Of a DNA stretch of 64,000 bases, positions 1 through 12,000 are shown one piece after another (positions within the stretch are counted from its first letter, which is position 1; every line of letters begins with the position of its first letter). Under the pieces are notes generated by a model. That model searched no databases and was not told the DNA's origin. It saw nothing but the letters and a program-made list of their open reading frames with translations. The stretch lies in NCBI GenBank assembly GCA_021234155.1, contig JAJEKV010000003.1, forward strand, positions 7,628,413-7,692,412, in the 5' to 3' direction. The translations under genes and the position numbers were made by a program. The DNA comes from Isoetes taiwanensis. Lineage: Eukaryota; Streptophyta; Lycopodiopsida; Isoetales; Isoetaceae.

Positions 1-78
1 ATCATGACGTGGAGCAGAAACAAGTATAGCAAGGGCAGAATCAGGAGCCCACGATACCATACGGAACTGAAGTAGATA

Positions 79-525
79 TTAGTGTAGAGGCCTGAATTCC
101 TGAATTACAGATGAACTGGAAATATAGCTCGAACTAGCAAACCGAAAGGATCTAGTACACCAATCAATCTGTGGATTATATAGCTCGAGCCAAGGCAGAC
201 CCAAGACTGCTGGCGCATGTGGGCTAGCGATAAGATTGAAGGAAATGCTACAAGAAGCTCCCTCGAACAAAATATGAAGAGGTGGAGTGCATTCTGTGAC
301 TGCGCCTGAAGAGATCTCATGCCCATCAATCAGATTAACAGAGCTAGGATGCTCAACCCTGCTTCTAGGAATGACATGCTTTGTAGCGAACATGCTATCC
401 ATGAAGCAGGCATTCGTACCACAATCAAGTTGCGCCAGCGCCTCTATCCTCCCAACCTCCGACTCCAATGAAATAAAGATAAAGAATTCTTCTGACCTTG
501 TCCGTGGGAATGAAACTTTCGTCAC
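79..525 (-). pseudogene. Retropepsin-like aspartic protease region of a gypsy element
   Basis: This open frame of 148 codons carries the protease hallmarks of a Ty3/gypsy polyprotein. A D-C-G triad (DCGTNACF, near residues 34-41) stands where retropepsins have D-S/T-G, and a VLGLPWL motif (near residues 107-113) is followed by a NPQIDW segment. Cys for Ser/Thr in the triad is unusual and may lower activity. In the living element this domain would cleave the Gag-Pol polyprotein. The frame is open, but it ends at 79 before any reverse transcriptase and is disconnected from gag by stops. I read it as part of a decayed element. The start codon used is only the first ATG in frame. Confidence 0.7.
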
Positions 526-779
526 ATGTGGAAGGAGGTGGAGGAATGTCAGGCAACCGTCGAGAGACTCCTACTACTCAGACGGGACTCGAACAGTTTG
601 ATCGCTTAATAGGATATCCACAAGCAAATGGCCTCTCTTCAGCATTGCTTCTTAACTATAGACAAGGGCCCTCGAACCACACCATCAATGTGTATAAGCA
701 CTGAACCAACTGATTTCGGGGACATGGGCAGTGCAAAAACTATTGTGATTGCTGGAGCTTGGGGAAGTAAAGAAACATG

Positions 780-1310
780 TTGATTTCATCTTTCTTGCCT
801 ACACTCAAATAAATGATTATCACAACGAACCGCAAACTTTATAGCTGCATCCAAGGTTTTGGGATCCTTCATAGTCAGCAACATATCCTTTATATCCTCG
901 CGGAACCCTCTTCGAAAACAGTCCCGAAGAGTTGCATCTTCCCAGGCTGTATCTATGGCAATCTGTCGGAACTCAGAAGCATAACTGAAGCCGGACGAGA
1001 ACCTTGGCTGAGGTTGCCAAGTTTGGTTACTGCTGTGTGTTGCCGATCAGTGTCTCCAAAATATGCCTCAAGTTCTGCAGCAAATGAAGCAAAATTTTTT
1101 AACTCGGGAGCCCCTTTCTCCAGTAGGGGGCAAACCAACTCAAGGCTGACCGAGAAAGAAGAGAGCCAACTAGTCCAATCTGTTCACGATCGGTAGGATA
1201 CATGTGAGGGTGGAGCCAAATAAGAAGCCAAATCTGATTCAAAAAACCTCAGAACTTGGATCTAGTGCCATCAAAGTTTTCTGGCAGGCTAATCTTAGGT
1301 TCCAATGACC
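780..1310 (-). pseudogene. Gag-like capsid region of the minus-strand gypsy element
   Basis: Minus-strand translation gives, in order, a LPENFDGTRSKF-like start near 1290, a PTDREQIGLVGSLLS block, an APLLEKGAPELKNF block near 1120, a FGDTDRQHTAVTKLGNL block, and then in another frame a RQIAIDTAWEDATLRDCFRR-like block near 960-900. This order is the usual capsid layout of a class of gypsy gag proteins. At least one frameshift near 970 and a stop near 1255 break it. No clear CCHC knuckle was found between 525 and 780. Capsid assembly would be its role in an active element. Confidence 0.6.
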
Positions 1311-1870
1311 TCCTCCCGGAGCTAGAGGCTGATTCATGAGAAGCTACCTGTTCTCGGAGCTCCTTGTTATCCCAATGCAACTGCTGGCATACTTGAACAA
1401 GTTGCTAGACCTGCTGTAATAAGGAGGAAACCTCCTCCAAGAACCGCCCAATATCGGTAAAAAATCCTTAGGATCAGAGCAGGCAAGAAGCGGTAAAGGA
1501 TTCCGGTTTAAACTGTCATGAATCTATGCGAAAACAAGGAAGATACATGGGAAATATGCAAAAAATACGGAAGAAATATGCCAAGATCGACAAAGAATCT
1601 GATATAGGAACAAGAATCAAGATTACACTTGCCCTAAGGCTGAGAACACGGGGCAGATGCCTAGAAGGCTCAAAACTGGCGTTGAACTGGAATGGTTCGA
1701 CAAGAAGCAGGTGCCTCCTTATATATCTAGGCCGACGATCAGGATCGCGCCACTCCACTGGATAAGATCATGCCAAGTGTCGTGCATGCATGTAGGTTCT
1801 AGAATGTTCTAGAACCTCCTGGGAACAGCCTTGCATATGAGGATGACCTGAGGCGATGTTTTCAATAAGT

Positions 1871-1945
1871 ACTGGTAGCACACTTGGCAAAGGTGCTCGA
1901 CCCCCAACTAGAAGATTGCGAGTTCAGATCTTGCTCCGTGCAACT
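1871..1945 (+). other. tRNA-like A-box/B-box stretch (possible SINE or decayed tRNA)
   Basis: TAGCACACTTGG at 1876-1887 resembles a pol III A box and GAGTTCAGATC at 1920-1930 resembles a degenerate B box at normal spacing. The acceptor stem does not pair convincingly, so this is not called as a tRNA gene. Confidence 0.2.
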
Positions 1946-1960
1946 ACCTTTTTGCATTCG

Positions 1961-2020
1961 TGTGACGACCATATACGAGTATAATGCTCATATGATAGGA
2001 ATACCCATATGGTCGTCACA
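1961..2020. repeat. 60-bp element with perfect 14-bp terminal inverted repeats
   Basis: TGTGACGACCATAT at 1961-1974 is matched by its exact reverse complement ATATGGTCGTCACA at 2007-2020, around a 32-base centre. It could be a tiny foldback element, or two LTR-type termini (TGTGACGACC is a common gypsy LTR start) meeting head to head between the minus-strand and plus-strand gypsy relics. Confidence 0.6.
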
Positions 2021-2447
2021 ATGTCCTTATAGGCCGCCTTAAGCTACATGCATGACTTCAAGGCCATCAACAAAGAACGCCATCAACAAAGTAGGAGAAC
2101 CGTCCATACAACCATTGGACTTGGCACCCTTGGACACAAGGGTAAATTAACGCATCAGCTCTATTCACCAATATATTTTTGGGTTGGGGGGAGGGGGCAA
2201 CTTTAACTAAAGGTAGATTATGAATTAGAGGAGGAGCAAGACGAGAAAGAAGAGAGAACGATGACAGAAAGGATAGAAAGGCAAATTGAGAGGCTGGAAG
2301 AGTAGCTAAGAAGAGCTACAGAGCCACCGATATAACAACCTTATCTCACATAGTCATTGAAGGGGAAGAGTACATTTTCACCAACGACATCCTCCAACTG
2401 CCATATTACCTGGAGGAAGGGTCAATATAAATGAACTGCTAGGCCTT

Positions 2448-2663
2448 ATGATAGAAAGACAGCAGAGTGATCTCATCGACTACTCATACCAAGAATTTTC
2501 CCAAGAGGTAGCACAACGACGCTCCTACGCAAGGGAAATTAAGGCAAGGGTTTTCTCAACAACAACTATTCATATCAGAGGAAGAGTTCCAAGAAATCTA
2601 AAGGAACTTACAAGCCAAGTAGACGACCAAGCACGAGCCGCCCTCTTCGACCAAGCAGCGTAA
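2448..2663 (+). other. Unassigned open patch in the leader of the plus-strand gypsy relic
   Basis: This open frame of 71 codons is rich in charged residues (KARVF, REIKAR-like stretches) and matches no domain I recognise. The 2664-3850 region after it is non-coding by eye, with AT-rich DNA at 3180-3380. It may be N-terminal gag or unrelated inserted DNA. Confidence 0.2.
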
Positions 2664-3849
2664 GAAAAATGATTCACTTCAACTCGAAAAGTGTCATCAT
2701 AATGCAGAGGGACTACAACAATCTCTTGGCAGTTGATATCTATGGCAGCTCAGCGAGCAGAGAAAGCAAAATAGCGTTCCAAAGGGGGAAAGTACTTCGC
2801 AATTACCTTGTGTCCCTAAACCAAGGGTAGATGATAGCGTTTCACAAGGACTTCAGCCCAAGGGGAAAGAGGATGTTGCTCTCCTCATTGCACTAACGAG
2901 CTTTGGTAGGCATGTCAAGATAAAGGAAAACACAGGTAACTTCATTCTCTTCAAGAGGTCAGTGGTACTATATAGCTTGGATTTTGCAAGAGCACATCTA
3001 TGTGACGTGCCTTTTGCAGTAGTAGCAGCGACACAAGACCAGAACTCCCAACATCCCAGTTAGCTCGAGCATTAGAGGGAGGAACTTCACGAAACATCAG
3101 CAAAGGCCTCAGACTCAAGGATATCAAGCAGTTCTTCAAGTCCAAGTGCTGGCATCGGGATTAGAAGTCCTTCAAGCTTTGTAATAACTTAATGTTTTGA
3201 AATATGGATATGTATTGTTGTACCTCTGTAACTTTAAATTGTATAAGTATTAGAGGATTAATAGATAATATTGTAGCCTTAGCATGGTGTTTTATCTTAA
3301 TTTCTTTTGTGTTAGCAAGAACCAATATAGAAGTATCACCATAATATATATATATTTGAATGATAAGCATGTGTCATTAATATTTGCAGCTAGAAACTTT
3401 GGTTTAGCCTCACAGGCTTAGGAGAACCAAGGCCAATGACGCAATTGGCTATCCAAGAACTTGTTCGGCAAGGAAGAGGAAATTAACATGCAACTAGTGC
3501 AAATGCGCAACCAGATGGCGTAGCTTGTGCAATGGGTCACCCCACTTATGTAAGCTGAAGAGTGTCGGCGAATGCTAGCTCCACCACCACCTCCTCATGA
3601 GGTAGAACAGGGGGACCAACTAGAACAAGAAGCAGCACCCGTAGTCAGGGAACAGGAAAAGGAAGAGAAGGAACATGAGAAGCCCTAGCCCTTCGAGCTC
3701 CAGTCCAAGTAACAGCCTAGGCAGTGAATTAGATAGCAGATCGAAAAGTGAATTAGATATTTCTCATGGCCGGCATAAGACCCGTAAGGGCAGAAGATTA
3801 TCAGAAGAAGATAAACAGTGCCATGAGCAACATCTGGAAAATGCGTAAG

Positions 3850-4440
3850 CTGGGGTAGTTTTCAGGGAAGAACAGGTCAGGTATGGAGGGCGAGGTATGG
3901 CTTGATGAGATGGAATAATTTGAGAAATCATATGGGATGAATGACAAGGATATTGGCAAGGTAGCAACTGCAAACCTTATTGGGCCGACACACATATGGT
4001 GGAAGGGTTACACAAAATCTAACAAATTGAAGAGAAACAATTGCAGGTTTAAAACCTTTAGCAAGGCATTTGCAAGCACTGTGTTTCGCGGTCCTATACA
4101 AATGGGCAAATATAGCAGTTTTATCACCTCGATCAAGGAATCTATCAGTGGCTAAGTACATGAAAGAATTTATCAAGACTGAATGTGCCAAGGATTATAG
4201 AGAGGCATGGGTACATTGAAGTCCTGAACAATATCAAAAGGCTTGTTCGAGCTATCAACCCGAGGACTATAGAGGAAGCGGAGGACAAAGCTTTGAGCTT
4301 AGAAGAAGCATCCCCGACACCGTCACAGAAACAGTCTTTTTCCCGTCTTTTTACAACAAAGGAAAAGCCACGGGGTCCTACACCCCGAAACAGACAGCTA
4401 CCACACCAACAAACCAGCAGTCTCTGAGGGTAAAGAGGAC
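3850..4440 (+). pseudogene. Gag-like region of the plus-strand gypsy element
   Basis: The open patch at 3937-4155 includes a 'GPTHIWWKGY' segment that corresponds to the conserved A-x-x-WW part of retrotransposon gag. After a frame change, 4185-4427 continues with an LVRAINP...EEAEDKAL helix-like segment and a basic, proline/glutamine-rich tail typical of gag before the zinc knuckle. Several stops lie between these patches. A CCHC knuckle is not clear. Role in an active element: capsid. Confidence 0.5.
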
Positions 4441-4962
4441 AGAAAAGCATCATTCAAAGAGCAGCAAGGACCAAGATCATCAGCAGGAAAATCAATGAAG
4501 CATTTCTTGGAGAGCATTCTAAGGAGAAGAGAGAAGAATGTATCAGAAAGAGACTGTGTTTCAGATGTTTCTAGACATGTCACTGTAGTCATATATAATT
4601 GCCCTTCTGTGATGCAAGTGGCATTGGCAGAACTAGAGGGATGGGACTCTCCAATAGAATTGGATGACGAGGAGGAGGAGGAGGAGGCCCGAGACTTTAT
4701 TGAAGATGAGTGTGAAACTGCGCCGCAATGGAGACAAAAAGTGTTGGAAGTCAGTCAACAGTAATATCAGTCGAGGGATGATAAACTTTATATAGTGCTT
4801 ATAGACATGGCCAGGTCCCATAATTGCATCTCCTAGGTTGGCAGCATTGCTAAAGTCTAAGACTCTCAAGTTGAAGCCAAGGCCGGTCAGTATGGCAAGT
4901 GGGGCAATTCGCCATACTAAAGGAAGGAGAGTCAATTTCGATATGCCTTAAGTGGAACCAAC

Positions 4963-5210
4963 TTGAACATGTGTGCAGAAGTCATGGACATTAAAAAGTA
5001 TGACCTCATAGTTCGTATGGAGTTCTTAGCTGGCAGAAGCAATGACGATAAACATGAAATATCAATCATGATGCTAATTGGAAATCACTTTGTGGCAGAA
5101 GCAATGACGGATTGTGATAAACATGAAATATCAATCATAATGCTCAATGGAAATCGCTTTGTGGTCAAAGGTAATGAAATTTTTTCTATGATGAAATATC
5201 AATCATGACG
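4963..5210 (+). pseudogene. Protease-to-RT linker of the plus-strand gypsy element
   Basis: A YDLIVRMEFL motif (near residues 14-23 of this frame) matches the conserved 'D-x-I-L-G-M-D/E-W/F-L' block after the retropepsin in gypsy pol. The catalytic D-S/T-G triad upstream is not visible, and the frame before 4960 is closed. The block is followed by an internal tandem duplication (5046-5250). Confidence 0.45.
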
Positions 5211-5250
5211 CACAATGACAGCCTCTTTGTGGTCAAAGGTAAGGAAATTA
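5046..5250 (+). repeat. Imperfect tandem triplication inside the gypsy pol relic
   Basis: Three imperfect copies, roughly 70-80 bp each, share the string CATGAAATATCAATCAT or close variants (5054, 5123 and, truncated, about 5192) followed by a CTTTGTGG motif. They sit between the protease and RT blocks and are not part of the standard domain plan. Confidence 0.65.
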
Positions 5251-5389
5251 CTTCTATAATGCAGTGCAAGTCATTAAAGCAGTTGTGTAGATGCATCATA
5301 AAAGATGAGGTTGAATATATCCTTAAGCTAGAAGCCATTGGCCCAAACCTTAAGCACAAAAAGGAGGATGCAAATTCAAAGCAATTACG

Positions 5390-6297
5390 CAAGGCAACTG
5401 CTAAGCTAATTAAGGAATTGCAGGACCTCTTTTCGGATGAAATCCATGAATTACCGGCCTATAGATGCGTGGAGTGTGAGATCACTCTCTCACCGGATGT
5501 TAAGCCGGCTAAGCTCCCTTAGGATGAGCACCCAGAGCTAGCCGAGTTAAAGAAGTAGTTGCAAGAGTTGTTAGAGCTTGGGTTCATTCGGCCAAGTGTA
5601 TCGCCCTTTGGAGCTCCCATTCTTGTGAATAAGAAAGATGGAAGTTTAAAAATGTACATTGATTATCGTCCGCTCAATAAGCAAATGGTAAAGAACAAGT
5701 ATGCATTACCAAGAGCAGATGACCTAATGGATCAGTTCCAAGGAGCAAGAATCTTTTCCAAAATTGACCTAAGATCGACTATCACCAAATTTGCATCGAG
5801 GAGGAAGATATCCAGAACATGGTATAGGCACTATGAGTTTACAGTCATGCCCTTTGATTTATCAAATGCTCCACCGAATTTCTTGCGCTTGATGAATGAC
5901 ATTTTTAGGGATTTCTTAGACTAATTCACCATCATTTTTTTAGGACATTCTAATCTATAGCAATTCCATGGAAGAGCATGTGACACATTTAAGGACAGTT
6001 CTAGAAAAGCTAAGATGGCATCGTCTATATACTAAATTCTCCAAAAGCCATTTTGCAATAGGTAGAGTGGAATATTTGGGGCATGTGGACATACACGGCA
6101 AAAATAGAAGCTATATTAGATTGGCCAGCGCCAAAGAATGTCCCCGAAGTGAGAAGCTTTCTTGCCTTAGCGTGCTACTACCAAAAGTTTGTAAAGGACT
6201 TCGCCAAGTGGGTATCTCCCTATCAGACCTCACAAAGAATAAGAAAGTAAAGGATTGGGTGGCACATTGGCTAGAGAACGTTCAAGATTCTTTCTAA
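5390..6297 (+). pseudogene. Reverse transcriptase domain of the plus-strand gypsy element (broken)
   Basis: A pre-RT segment (ELQDLFSDEIHELP) leads into the fingers and palm motifs [35 protein letters not shown] and FSKIDLRS (first catalytic Asp kept), then [13 protein letters not shown]. The frame closes at 5924, just where the F-V-D-D-I-L catalytic box should be. Only a DILIYS remnant in another frame is left, so the second catalytic aspartate pair is damaged. A later block ([22 protein letters not shown]) continues at 5968-6090, and another frame change follows near 6090. It would copy element RNA into cDNA if intact. It clearly is not. Confidence 0.85.
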
Positions 6298-6830
<533 letters not shown>

Positions 6831-6959
6831 TCTCCATGGCTTCTAGAGACGTGAGTGCATTGCAATGCCATCTCCATCTTGTCAAGCGAATTCGGTAAAA
6901 AGATAAAAGAAGCTATCCCTTATAGCACAGAATTCAAACATGTATAGGCTAGTTTTTGC

Positions 6960-7775
6960 AAGAATGAGAGGAGGGATAAGGAGAGAGAGGCCTTCAAGCA
7001 TTTTAAAAAGTAAGGCAATCTTTTATATCATAAGAACAAGTTATGCATACCTAAAGCATCAGGTGTACGGAAGCTAATCTTACATTGACACGCATAATAA
7101 GCCCTATTGCTGAACATGCAGGATTTATGAAGACCTACTTCAAGATTAGAAGTAGTACTTCTGGTCGGGCATGAAGAAATAGCCAGAGATATCCAAGAGT
7201 GCCAGTTGTGTCAGCAGACAAAGGCGGAACAACTTCGAATCCTAGGAGCTTTGGAACCTTTGGCGGTGCTAGACGCCAAGTGGGAAGTTTCTAGCATGGA
7301 TTTTATAATGGACCTTTCAAGGATACCAACGGGTTTTGATGCCTTGATGGTTGTGGTAGATAAGTTATCTAAAATGGTACATTTCTTACCATGCTGCACT
7401 ACAGATATAGCTTTGGATATAGCCTTGTTGTTTACCAAAGAGATTTTTAAATTGCATGGAATGCCCAGGGCAATCATCTTCGATAAAGATTCGAAGTTCA
7501 TCAGCACCTTTTGGCAAGACTACTTCAACACGATCTGCAACAAGTCGTGGATGAGTTATGCTTATCATCCATAGACAGATGGGCAAACAGAGCGCATCAA
7601 CAGAATCTTGGAGATGATATTGAGAAATTACGTTTGGAACAAGCAATCCAAATGGGCCGATTACATCCGCCTAGTCGAGTTTGCATATAATAGTACGAAG
7701 CAAGAGTCGTTGAAGATGTCTCCCTTTATGAGAGAGCCGCTTGTATTATTATTGCTAGTGCTGACGTTTGTATAT
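6960..7775 (+). pseudogene. Integrase domain of the plus-strand gypsy element (broken)
   Basis: A degraded zinc-binding H2C2 region (about 7050-7225) ends in CQLCQQTK. The catalytic core then shows MDFIMDL (first Asp), VVVDKLSKMVHFLPC, a KDSKFIS block (second Asp) and, after a stop at 7572, GQTERIN (Glu), which together give the D,D-35-E pattern. The frame 7608-7793 continues with LVEFAYNS, then runs into unrelated hydrophobic sequence near 7735. There is at least one stop in the core and the C-terminal part is missing. An intact enzyme would insert element cDNA into the genome. Confidence 0.85.
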
Positions 7776-7795
7776 GCTTCTGCTGTTACATGAGC

Positions 7796-8045
7796 CCATA
7801 GGGGAAGGACGCACAAGACACCTTCATGTCCCCTTCCCTGTGCCCTGACCATCCTAGGAGTGGGATAGACGGAGGGCCCATGCGGTAGGTGTCGCTGGAT
7901 GGGGGATTTTCTATGAGATGCATGATGGGGCATCATATATTTGATGGGGAGCATCACAAAAGGGAGCTAGCAACTCGATCCTTCTTATCAACTTAGCACA
8001 AGTGATTGCGACAATTTTTTATCTTACATAAATTTAACCAATCTA
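7796..8045. other. Gene-free spacer
   Basis: Nothing recognisable lies between the end of the integrase relic and the 76-bp tandem repeat. Short frames here are closed on both strands. Confidence 0.5.
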
Positions 8046-8198
8046 TTCTAGATAAAACACCCCCTTCAGCACAACTCTTGCTAGCATTGGCAATGTCAGT
8101 TGAGACCACACTAAACATCTTTTCTAGATAAAACACCTCCTTTAGCACAATCCTTGCTAGCATTGGCAATGTCAGTTGAGACCACACTAAACATCTTC
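8046..8198. repeat. 76-bp tandem duplication
   Basis: Two adjacent copies start at 8046 and 8122. They share TTCTAGATAAAACAC and a long block through GTCAGTTGAGACCACACT, with a few substitutions. No coding or transposon signal was seen. Confidence 0.9.
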
Positions 8199-8282
8199 TT
8201 TTTGTACTGATGCAGATGATCAGATTTACAAAATACTCTTTTAAATTCTTTGAGTTTGTCCTATCATAACATTGAGTTTACA

Positions 8283-8419
8283 AAGGACCATGCACCTGAC
8301 GGTTCGTCTCTCTAATAACAACATTCTGTCTCTCTAAACATTCGGATCTGTTAAGTTTTGTATCTTAACTACATCTTTTCGTTTGATGAAACTCCATGAT
8401 CGGATCCTTTGCCTTCCAT
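8283..8419 (-). pseudogene. Truncated relic of the 53.3-53.7 kb gene
   Basis: The minus-strand sequence from an ATG at 8419 (codons M-E-G-K-G-S) matches the start of the intact gene at 53713 (M-G-G-K-E-S). The stretch CATGCACCTGACGGTTC near 8290-8306 is nearly identical to 53591-53607. An insertion and several changes lie between, stops interrupt the frame, and everything after about codon 43 is missing. It is a 5' fragment of a paralogue on the left flank of the Helitron array, in the same orientation as the intact copy on the right flank. Confidence 0.7.
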
Positions 8420-9078
8420 TTTTTCTTACCTAGCCACCCCTTGCAAATTCAACACAAAGCGCCTTCAATCATTGACTTAAAATAAGAATTACATTACACG
8501 TAATGCTTACGTGGCATGTGCCCTACCACCACGAATTGTCTTGGTAACTCTAAAATACTCGGAAGATGTGGTGTGGGGTCTAGATGTGCTCCTTGCCACA
8601 AAACAAGTTATATGCTACAGAAACAGAAAAGATCTTTTGGAAAAATATCTTTTCAGCCTCAAGTGTATGTAAATAGTATTTCCTCACTTATCATAAAAAG
8701 GTTTTGCAACAAAAACTAAAGCACCAACTGCATCTTTTAGAACTAGAGAGGGCAGAATAGGAGAATCACAATGGTCAGAACAACGCCATAATGAGAGACT
8801 AAAACATCGCTATATAAATAGACAAAACAGGCCATAGAGAAGGGTTTGAATTTGGGGGGTCATCCCTTAAACTTCCAGTTAAAATTGAAAATTTCGCTTT
8901 AGATGAGTAGATGCGAACAAAAATTCTGGTAAAAATAGATGGATTTTAGTGAAATCCGATAAGTTTATATGAGATTTGATGTAAAATTTGCCAACTTTTG
9001 CTGGCAAACTTATTGAATAGCCTAATATCCAATTTCGAACAGTGGCAACGAGTGGAACTAGACCATACATAGATAATA
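8420..9078. other. AT-rich left flank of the Helitron array, no gene seen
   Basis: No convincing reading frame or repeat is present. A short inverted repeat (TTTGCCA...TGGCAAA, about 8987-9008) is the only structure noted. The last base before the array is A9078, i.e. the T of the A|T Helitron target on the minus strand. Confidence 0.6.
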
Positions 9079-12000
9079 CTAGTAAACGTGTGCCCGGCGT
9101 TGCCGGCCATAAGTAAGGGCGTGAGTTTTTATAGGTCTTCAATATAAAATTGATCCTTTAGAGGAGTTGCTACAATTCATGACGTCAACATACAATAGAT
9201 CAATGTCCTTGGAGCCGTCTAGATTGTAATGCAAACCTTGAAATCTATTAATATAATGTAAGTACTCGTCTTACCATTTTCAATTTGCAATAAAGCCCAT
9301 GAACAATGTTATAAGAACCTAAGAACCATGTTATAAGACCCATTTCTTGCTTCAAGAACATTCTGGAACGAATACATATCTGTGTATCAAAACATAAAAA
9401 CAGTGAGAAAAAACCAACTTGGAAAGTAATGTTTATCTTGTAGAAGAACATGCGCACTCTAGTTTCACAGAACTACAACACCAATTGAAAGCATTAAGCA
9501 TATAAAAAGACTCTTGGCTCCTTAACTTTGAAATGTTTATCAACACTTGTCCAAAATGAATTCATCAGTTTCAGTTTTAGATTGCTCATCACAAAAAGGA
9601 TAATAGAAAGGTCAGCCTTTGCTCCAAAGTGAAAGGTCTGCATCAAAACCTTGCTTCTATTGATGGATAACACCATGCCCATTCTAATAAGCACACATTA
9701 AAGGAGAAAAACAAAAGTCAAAAGTAAAGAAATATGCATTAATCTATTGTCTATTGTTGGACAAACAAAATCATAAAAAGAAAACAACTTAGAATATCTT
9801 ATACTGTTCACCTTCCAATCTCTGGCGTAATATAGTACTCTAGAGGAAGCTTTGACGAATGAACTCTTAATATAAAACTGGGCATATGAAGAAAAAGATT
9901 ACAGATCCATAAAGGTGCATTATACAATCATTTGAGTGCTACGTTATTGCAAGTCTTGTCCGCAAAAATTGAAAAGAATTCCATGCCTGCATGCACAATG
10001 TATGAACTGAACATAAATCTATGCAAAACAACTATATAGGTAGATCTATATAAAAGTACTCAAAATATAATAGTAATGATGTGCACACAAAAGGATACTT
10101 CATACCATCTAAGGGGTAGAACAAGATACCATCAGAATGCTCCCCATTCTCAAACTACATTTGGAAAGCCTTGATGGAGGGATTTGAATCTGAAATAAAC
10201 TTGAGGTTCCCTTCAAATCCTGATATAAGATTTAAGTCAAAGTCATGTATTATAAGAAATGCAAAAAGAACATTTGAAAGGCCAACAAAAAGAACGAAAA
10301 GAAAGTATAACTCTCCTTGTTTGTCGAACCGGATACGATTGATCGTGAATTAAGACTAACAGTTTGTTGGTAATCGAAGTTTCGAAGTTTAAAACTTTTA
10401 CATGCATGTGGGCATACATTATATAACTAATACGTTCTCTCTTTTTTTAATAAAAATATAGCTTGGCCAAAGCAGAAAAAAGACAATCATTGTGGTAAAA
10501 AGAAGGTTAGCAAAAGAAACACCTAAGTGCAAATATGAAGGAGCTTCCAAGCATCAAAATAACAAAGATCAAAATAGAAAATCATTTCGTAAGGAATCAT
10601 CCCATGATGTCAAGTTACCTTGTCGCTGCAAATACCAGCTCCAAACCTTGCTTTGTGTTTTAAATGCCACAAACAAATCCCGCTTACGCTTGTACCACCC
10701 GCATGAACAACACAAAAATCGAGAGAAAAAATCGAGAATCTGGATATTCAAAGTTTAAAGAGCTACAATCTACCACTCCAAGACAAAGTGAAGTTCAAAA
10801 ATGCAAAGATATTGGCAAAAAATTAAGGACATTGGTCAGCGATACCTTCCGATGTCCGTGGAGCATACGGCGTAACCGCAAATCATAGCACAAATCAAGC
10901 TCCATCGCCGCCGCCCATATCTGCGGCTCCCCATTCCATTATGCAAAGGCTACAACAATGGCACCTCAAGTTTGGAGCTTTTAGAGAAGGAGAATCGAAC
11001 CGCTAATTCCTCCTTACACGGAAAAATCAGGGCCATATTCATGGTTATGGCGGTCTGTAATGTTGATCCGAGATATAACCTAAAAAGACAAATGATACAT
11101 TAAAATAGACAAATGATACATTAAAATGCTATTGTAGCAGAGTTATCCCTCACCCATAAATAGCATTTGGAACTGGTTGACATAAATAGAGCCATGCATG
11201 CCCATACACGATGGCCCTTACCTCCACAACAAAAAAGAAGTCCGAAATGGTACTTAAGTCCGGAATTGATGTACGACTTTTCGAAAAATTCTGGAAAACC
11301 AAGAGTGATCAACATTAAGCAAGGCCTTTTCTACTGAGAATGACTTGTTGCGGGATCTCCATTACCGTTAAGGCATATCCATACATTAAAATAGACAAAT
11401 GAAACATATGTATAGCATTTAATGATTAATGAAAGTCCCCCATAATCGTGATGTATTCCTTGGTGCCAAAAATTAATGCTTCGATTTATTCCTTGGTGCC
11501 AAAAATTAAGTTCTCTTTATCAAATGCAAATTTCTCATAAAGGAATAGAAAAACGCTCTAATCTGTACCTTAAAGTAATGCTTTAGCTGGTTGAAAGTAA
11601 CGCACTTGCACCACACCATTTGCACCAGAACTATGTTCAATTGTATCGACAAAATCTCCCCGCAAAGGCACCTTCAAAGTTCTCATCATGCATCAAAAAG
11701 AATCATGTATTGAAAAAAATGATTTTGTTGGGCTCAAATATTCCCAAGATCAAACCTCTCGCTTTACTCATAAACATGACAATTAAGCGGAATCGGTTAT
11801 GTTTCCATTTGTAGACATCATCTCATCCCCGATTGTGTTTAATGCCATGCTCACCACAGTCCCCAAAGACCATGAAGGATCTCATGCACATCATCCGTTA
11901 GGTGTTCCGTGTTTAATGCCATGCTCATACAAATTCATACAGTCCAAAGACCATAAAGAATTTCATCCACACCAATGCATATCTCAATAAGAAAAATATT

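Larger units (their letters stand above)
1..2020 (-). mobile_element. Degenerate Ty3/gypsy LTR retrotransposon fragment (gag-protease end)
   Basis: On the minus strand, reading from about 2020 leftwards, there is a possible LTR-like leader, then a gag-like region at about 1310-780, then an aspartic protease frame at 525-79. The rest of pol would lie left of the window. The order gag then protease is that of Ty3/gypsy elements. The gag block shows the spacing seen in families with a 'LPENFDGTRSKF'-type start and an 'APLLEKGAPEL' segment. The frame is broken between gag and protease, so the copy is not intact. It faces the plus-strand gypsy relic that starts near 2.1 kb. No second LTR is visible in the window, so the LTR limits are uncertain. 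Confidence 0.75.
1310..2020 (-). repeat. Possible 5' LTR and leader of the minus-strand gypsy element
   Basis: The minus-strand sequence starts TGTGACGACC at 2020, a common beginning of plant gypsy LTRs. It has a TATA-like TATATATAAGG stretch at about 1730-1720 and then a pyrimidine-rich leader. Neither the LTR 3' end nor a primer binding site could be fixed, and no matching 3' LTR is in the window. This is a guess from position and composition. Confidence 0.3.

Noticed and set aside
1469-1482. AGGATCAGAGCAGG as a tRNA-Met primer binding site for a plus-strand element
   Set aside because: It matches the usual TGGTATCAGAGC only in part, lies in the minus-strand element's leader, and no LTR end precedes it.
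1871-1945. Functional tRNA gene
   Set aside because: A- and B-box-like strings exist but the acceptor and anticodon stems do not form.
8879-9142. 87-codon minus-strand frame spanning the left array border
   Set aside because: It crosses the Helitron end at 9079, so it is chimeric by construction.
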